From the NCBI RefSeq assembly GCF_048537545.1, contig NZ_CP183218.1: a DNA stretch of 64,000 bases; one strand, written 5' to 3'. Position 1 is the stretch's first letter, and every line of letters starts with the position of its first letter. Below the pieces are notes generated by a model. It saw nothing but the letters and a program-made list of their open reading frames with translations, ran no database searches and was not told the DNA's origin. The DNA comes from Chania fonticola_B (lineage in GTDB: Bacteria; Pseudomonadota; Gammaproteobacteria; Enterobacterales; Enterobacteriaceae). Below, one piece after another: positions 59,950-64,000 of this stretch. Made by a program: the position numbers and the translations under genes.

Positions 59950-60632
59950 TCTTTCTTTGTCTCTTCCTGCTCTGCCGGTTTCTCGTCATCACCATCGTCT
60001 ACCGTGTTACCTTCTGCCAGCGGCGTGTTGGCGGTTAGCAGGTAAGGCGACTGCTGCCAGCGGCTGCGGCGGCCTTGCAACAGGGTACGGGCCAAAATAA
60101 TGCCGATGGCCAGCGCCAGCAGGATCATCAGGCGCAGCAGGTTGGTGGTGTTATCCACCTGTTTGGATTCGGTGGCCAGTACGTGGGTATCCAGCGTTAC
60201 GCGGATAAAGCCCAGCGGGCCATCTTTGCCCTGGATTGACTCGACAAGCTGGTGGTTGAAGTAGCTACCCGCGCGTTTGCCATCCAGCGCCAGGCGATCG
60301 CGCACGCTAATCTGCTCGCCGGAATGGGCGATCAGGGTGCCGTCCAATTGATAGACGCTGGCGTCCAGAATACGGCTGTGATCGGTCAACTGCGTGAGAA
60401 TGCGCTCAACCTGCTGATTGTCTATGTCGCTGTCGCCATCCATCAGCGGAGTCAGGCTAAAAGCCACCTGCTTGGTCAAGGTTTGTGCCAATTCTTCGAC
60501 CTGTTCCGATCGCGCCATTTGGTGGCTCAGGCTAAAATAGGAGGCACCTTGCATCAACAGCACCAGCAACGCCAGGCAAATCAGGATAATCGCGGTGCGA
60601 TGCAGGCGGAATTTCAGTTTAGCTTTAGCCAT
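59946..60632 (-). CDS. ytjB: YtjB (Smp), membrane protein
   Basis: 228 aa (E. coli 214). N-terminal helix at residues 12-33 (AIILICLALLVLLMQGAS), a periplasmic domain of about 110 residues, and a second helix at 165-182 (LLRLMILLALAIGIILAR) before an acidic cytosolic tail. E. coli Smp/YtjB lies beside serB and has no known function. Convergent with hipH, sharing 4 nt at the stops; divergent from serB across 200 nt. Confidence 0.93.
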   Translation of the reverse strand: MAKAKLKFRLHRTAIILICLALLVLLMQGASYFSLSHQMARSEQVEELAQTLTKQVAFSLTPLMDGDSDIDNQQVERILTQLTDHSRILDASVYQLDGTLIAHSGEQISVRDRLALDGKRAGSYFNHQLVESIQGKDGPLGFIRVTLDTHVLATESKQVDNTTNLLRLMILLALAIGIILARTLLQGRRSRWQQSPYLLTANTPLAEGNTVDDGDDEKPAEQEETKKD

Positions 60633-60832
60633 TAGGCTTCCTTTAGGGCGGTCATCCGGGAGTCACGATTGACCACCTGGCTGTGCGGTACCGGGATGTA
60701 CCAATACCGCGAGCGCAGCGATGCGCTAGAGCGGCCAACTAGAGATTCATAGGGTAATATGTTGCCAGAAGCAATGGCGATAGGATAGCTTGATGCGTCG
60801 TTTTATCATGCAGTGTTATTCAGGAGTTAAGG

Positions 60833-61810
60833 ATGCCAAATAGTCTGACCTATTGCGATCTCCCCGCTGAGATCTCTCAATGGCCGGGGTTGCCTCTTTC
60901 GTTGAGCGGTGACGAAGTCATGCCGCTGGACTATCGGGCGGGCCACACCGGTTGGCTACTATATGGCAGAGAACTGGATAAAGAGCGTATTACTCAGTTC
61001 CAGCGCAAGCTGGGTGCCGCGATGGTGATCGTGACGGCCTGGGCGGTGGAAGATTATCAGGTGGTTCGCCTGGCGGGCACGCTAACTGCGCGCGCCAAAC
61101 TGTTGGCGAACGAAAGCGGACTAGACGTTGCCCCACTGGGCAAAATCCCTAACCTGCGCAAGCCGGGCCTGTTGGTGATGGATATGGACTCAACGGCGAT
61201 CCAGATTGAGTGCATCGACGAAATCGCCAAGTTGGCCGGGGTGGGCGAGCAGGTCAGTGAAGTGACCGAACGCGCGATGCGTGGCGAACTCGATTTCACC
61301 GCTAGCCTGCGCCAACGCGTGGGTACGTTGAAAGGGGCTGATGCCAATATCCTCAAGCAGGTGCGTGATGAATTGCCGTTGATGCCTGGGTTGACCAGCC
61401 TGGTGCGCAAGCTGCAGGCGCTCGACTGGCACGTCGCCATTGCCTCCGGCGGCTTTACCTATTATGCCGAGTACCTGCGTGACAAGCTCAAGCTGGTGGC
61501 CGTAGCCGCCAATGAACTGGAGATCCGCGACGGTAAGCTGACCGGCGAGGTGCTGGGGCCGATCGTGGATGCGCAGTTCAAGGCAGATACTTTGGTGGCG
61601 CTGGCAGAGAAGCTGGGGATCCCACCGCAGCAAACCGTAGCGATCGGCGACGGTGCCAACGATTTGAAAATGATGCAGGTGGCCGGGCTGGGTATTGCCT
61701 ATCACGCGAAGCCTAAGGTCTATGAGAAGGCGCAGGTCTCGATCCGCCATGCCGATCTGCTGGGAGTGCTCTGTGTGCTCTGCGGCAGTTTGAAACACGA
61801 TGTGAGGTAA
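60833..61810 (+). CDS. serB: SerB, phosphoserine phosphatase
   Basis: 325 aa (E. coli 322). HAD-fold C-terminal domain: DMDSTAIQIECIDEIA near residue 117 (nucleophile and acid Asp), SGGFTYY near 205, and GDGANDLKMM near 275. N-terminal regulatory ACT-like region. It makes serine from phosphoserine, the last step of its synthesis. The spacing to radA is 3 nt. Confidence 0.97.
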   Translation: MPNSLTYCDLPAEISQWPGLPLSLSGDEVMPLDYRAGHTGWLLYGRELDKERITQFQRKLGAAMVIVTAWAVEDYQVVRLAGTLTARAKLLANESGLDVAPLGKIPNLRKPGLLVMDMDSTAIQIECIDEIAKLAGVGEQVSEVTERAMRGELDFTASLRQRVGTLKGADANILKQVRDELPLMPGLTSLVRKLQALDWHVAIASGGFTYYAEYLRDKLKLVAVAANELEIRDGKLTGEVLGPIVDAQFKADTLVALAEKLGIPPQQTVAIGDGANDLKMMQVAGLGIAYHAKPKVYEKAQVSIRHADLLGVLCVLCGSLKHDVR

Positions 61811-61813
61811 GCT

Positions 61814-63202
61814 GTGGCAAAAGCAGTAAAGCGGGCATTTGTCTGTAATGAATGCGGCGCTGATTATCCGCGCTGGCAGGGGCAATGCAGTGCCTGTCAG
61901 GCCTGGAACACCATTACAGAAGTGCGCCTGGCTTCAGTCTCCTCTTCCGCTGCTCGTAGCGAGCGTTTAAGCGGCTATGCGGGCGATGCCGGTATCAGCA
62001 AGGTGCAGAAGCTTTCGGACATCAGTCTGCAAGAGCTGCCGCGTTTCTCTACCGGCTTTCTGGAATTTGACCGCGTACTGGGCGGCGGCGTGGTGCCGGG
62101 CAGTGCGATCCTGATCGGCGGTAACCCCGGCGCGGGGAAAAGTACGCTGCTGTTGCAGGTGCTGTGCAAACTCGCCGAGCAGATGAAAACCCTGTACGTC
62201 ACCGGTGAAGAGTCGCTGCAACAGGTCGCGATGCGTGCCCATCGTCTTGGGTTGCCCACCGGCGGCCTTAACATGCTGTCGGAAACCAGTATCGAGCAGA
62301 TCTGCCTGATCGCCGAGCAGGAGCAACCACGGCTGATGGTGATCGACTCGATCCAGGTTATGCATATGGCTGATATCCAGTCATCGCCAGGCAGCGTGGC
62401 TCAGGTGCGCGAAACGGCGGCCTATCTCACCCGCTTTGCCAAAACTCGTGGCGTGGCGATCGTGATGGTTGGCCACGTCACCAAAGATGGCTCGCTGGCC
62501 GGGCCGAAAGTCCTCGAACACTGTATCGACTGTTCCGTGTTGCTGGATGGCGATGCCGATTCCCGTTTCCGTACGCTGCGCAGCCATAAAAACCGTTTTG
62601 GTGCGGTCAACGAGCTGGGCGTGTTCGCCATGACCGAGCAGGGGCTGCGTGAGGTGAGTAACCCTTCCGCGATCTTCCTCAGCCGGGGTGATGAAGTGAC
62701 TTCCGGCAGTTCGGTGATGGTGGTCTGGGAAGGCACCCGACCGCTATTGGTTGAGATCCAGGCGCTGGTCGATCATTCGATGATGTCAAACCCACGCCGT
62801 GTTGCCGTGGGCCTGGAACAGAATCGTTTGGCAATCTTGCTGGCAGTGTTGCATCGTCACGGTGGCTTGCAGATGTCCGACCAAGACGTTTTTGTCAACG
62901 TGGTGGGCGGCGTCAAGGTTAGCGAAACCAGTGCCGATCTGGCATTGCTGTTGGCGTTGGTCTCCAGCCTGCGCGACCGCCCATTGCCTAACGATCTGGT
63001 GGTGTTTGGCGAAGTGGGGCTGGCAGGGGAAATCCGCCCGGTGCCTAGCGGCCAGGAGCGTATTTCCGAAGCGGCCAAACACGGTTTCAAGCGGGCGATC
63101 GTGCCACATGCCAACGTGCCGAAGAAACCACCGGCCAATATGCAGGTATTCGGCGTCAAGAAGCTGGCGGATGCGCTGGACGTGCTGGAACAGTTTTATT
63201 AA
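61814..63202 (+). CDS. radA: RadA, DNA-repair branch-migration ATPase
   Basis: 462 aa (E. coli 460), start GTG 61814 as in the E. coli alignment. C4 zinc finger CNECG...CSAC at residues 11-28, Walker A GGNPGAGKST near 97, the RadA motif KNRFGAVNE near 257, and a C-terminal Lon-protease-like domain. It processes recombination intermediates with RecA. Follows serB by 3 nt, so co-transcribed. Confidence 0.97.
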   Translation: MAKAVKRAFVCNECGADYPRWQGQCSACQAWNTITEVRLASVSSSAARSERLSGYAGDAGISKVQKLSDISLQELPRFSTGFLEFDRVLGGGVVPGSAILIGGNPGAGKSTLLLQVLCKLAEQMKTLYVTGEESLQQVAMRAHRLGLPTGGLNMLSETSIEQICLIAEQEQPRLMVIDSIQVMHMADIQSSPGSVAQVRETAAYLTRFAKTRGVAIVMVGHVTKDGSLAGPKVLEHCIDCSVLLDGDADSRFRTLRSHKNRFGAVNELGVFAMTEQGLREVSNPSAIFLSRGDEVTSGSSVMVVWEGTRPLLVEIQALVDHSMMSNPRRVAVGLEQNRLAILLAVLHRHGGLQMSDQDVFVNVVGGVKVSETSADLALLLALVSSLRDRPLPNDLVVFGEVGLAGEIRPVPSGQERISEAAKHGFKRAIVPHANVPKKPPANMQVFGVKKLADALDVLEQFY

Positions 63203-63232
63203 TTGCCGCCTGCTGCGCGGAATATGCTATTT

Positions 63233-63250
63233 TGTTTAGCATAATAAACG
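63233..63250 (+). promoter_or_regulatory. NadR-type box immediately upstream of nadR
   Basis: TGTTTA-GCATAA-TAAACG matches the NadR operator TGTTTA-N6-TAAACA at 11 of 12 specified bases. It ends 9 nt before the nadR start and abuts the ribosome site GGGAGGG. Confidence 0.75.
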
Positions 63251-63259
63251 GGAGGGTTT

Positions 63260-64000
63260 ATGCGGCAGTTCGATTACCTCAAGGCAGCGATTAAGCAACA
63301 GGGATGTACCTTACAGCAGGTAGCTGATGCCAGTAGCATGACTAAAGGCTACCTCAGCCAGCTGTTGAATGACAAAATCAAAAGCCCGAGCGCGCAGAAG
63401 CTGGAGGCCCTGCACCGTTTCCTGGGGCTGGAATTCCCGCGTCGGGAGAAGAAGGTCGGCGTGGTGTTTGGTAAATTTTACCCGCTGCATACTGGCCATA
63501 TCTATCTGATCCAGCGCGCCTGTAGCCAGGTTGACGAGCTGCATGTGATCCTGTGCCACGATGAACCGCGCGATCTGTTGCTGTTCGAGAACAGCTCCAT
63601 GTCACAGCAGCCGACGGTCAGCGATCGTCTGCGCTGGCTGTTGCAGACCTTTAAATACCAGAAAAATATCCATATTCACTCTTTCGACGAAAAGGGCATC
63701 GAACCTTACCCGCACGGCTGGGACGTGTGGAGCAACGGCGTGAAGAGCTTTATGGAGCAAAAGGGCATCGTCCCGAGCTTTATCTATTCCAGCGAAGAGC
63801 TGGATGCCCCTCGTTACCGCGAACATCTTGGGATTGAAACCATCCTGGTGGATCCGGAACGGTCCTTTATGAACATCAGCGGTAGCCAGATCCGACAGGA
63901 TCCATTCCGCTATTGGGACTATATCCCGACCGAAGTGAAGCCGTTCTTTGTGCGCACGGTGGCGATCCTGGGCGGCGAATCCAGCGGTAAGTCAACGCTG
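63260..64000 (+). CDS. nadR: NadR, NAD-synthesis repressor / NMN adenylyltransferase / nicotinamide riboside kinase (partial)
   Basis: The ATG at 63260 has GGGAGGG upstream; the frame is open to the window edge, giving 247 of about 410 residues. Residues 1-58 are a helix-turn-helix (CTLQQVADASSMTKGYLSQLL). Residues 65-225 are the adenylyltransferase, with GKFYPLHTGH (nucleotide binding) and ISGSQIR near 212. The kinase Walker A GGESSGKSTL begins at 238 and the rest is off the window. It represses NAD genes and salvages nicotinamide riboside. Confidence 0.95.
   Translation, partial: MRQFDYLKAAIKQQGCTLQQVADASSMTKGYLSQLLNDKIKSPSAQKLEALHRFLGLEFPRREKKVGVVFGKFYPLHTGHIYLIQRACSQVDELHVILCHDEPRDLLLFENSSMSQQPTVSDRLRWLLQTFKYQKNIHIHSFDEKGIEPYPHGWDVWSNGVKSFMEQKGIVPSFIYSSEELDAPRYREHLGIETILVDPERSFMNISGSQIRQDPFRYWDYIPTEVKPFFVRTVAILGGESSGKSTL

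Noticed and set aside
1..64000. CRISPR arrays, prophage, complete insertion sequences or integrases
   Set aside because: No regularly spaced repeat-spacer pattern, transposase, integrase or phage structural gene was seen in the translations on either strand.

Overview
The window is a stretch of enterobacterial chromosome that most resembles Serratia or a close relative. The evidence is Escherichia-like housekeeping synteny (tRNA-Leu x3, rsmC-holD-rimI-prfC-osmY-ytjA-yjjU-yjjV, deoCABD, hipH, ytjB/serB/radA/nadR), high GC in the coding regions, and metabolic islands between the conserved blocks. The species call is inference; the gene families are read directly from the translations. The first gene (yjiA) and the last (nadR) run off the window.

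1-9.7 kb: the pyruvate-uptake operon btsT-yjiX-yjiA (minus strand) with a BtsR-type double box upstream; idi; a small secreted protein; then the RNA-repair locus, with rtcR facing rtcB and rlaP (no rtcA) and a sigma-54 promoter between them; then yncE with a Fur box.

9.9-15.1 kb: an accessory patch. It holds a RES-type toxin with a long antitoxin, two divergent AraC regulators (one soxS/rob-like and apparently truncated), ldtB, and a HigBA-type toxin-antitoxin pair lying between two identical 29-bp copies of the ldtB terminator.

15.1-20.7 kb: mngR / mngA-mngB for uptake and hydrolysis of 2-O-alpha-mannosyl-D-glycerate, with a promoter spaced like a class II CRP promoter.

20.7-39.5 kb: a composite catabolic island. 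One arm is a class II histone-deacetylase-like amidohydrolase, an MFS transporter and a LuxR-type regulator. A second arm is an APC permease, a DUF3156-like protein, two SDR dehydrogenases and MoaF. A third is the homoprotocatechuate meta-cleavage operon hpaG1-G2-E-D-F-H-I-X with hpaR and hpaA. The 4-hydroxyphenylacetate hydroxylase genes hpaBC are not here. Three palindromes of one design (CATTAA-N4-TTAATG type) tie the LuxR arm to hpaR/hpaG. An AT-rich segment with another SDR gene and an aldo/keto reductase remnant lies between two copies of one promoter element, as if inserted.

39.5-47 kb: ampH, a diguanylate cyclase, a Fur-boxed yjjZ-like membrane protein, three tRNA-Leu(CAG) genes, a LysR regulator opposite an aldo/keto reductase, rsmC opposite holD-rimI.

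47-64 kb: prfC, osmY, two small stress-type genes (ytjA, csbD-like), yjjU, yjjV, a CNT nucleoside transporter, deoC-A-B-D behind a promoter with two CRP sites 52 bp apart, hipH behind 12-bp tandem repeats, ytjB, serB-radA, and nadR with a NadR-type box directly before its own start.
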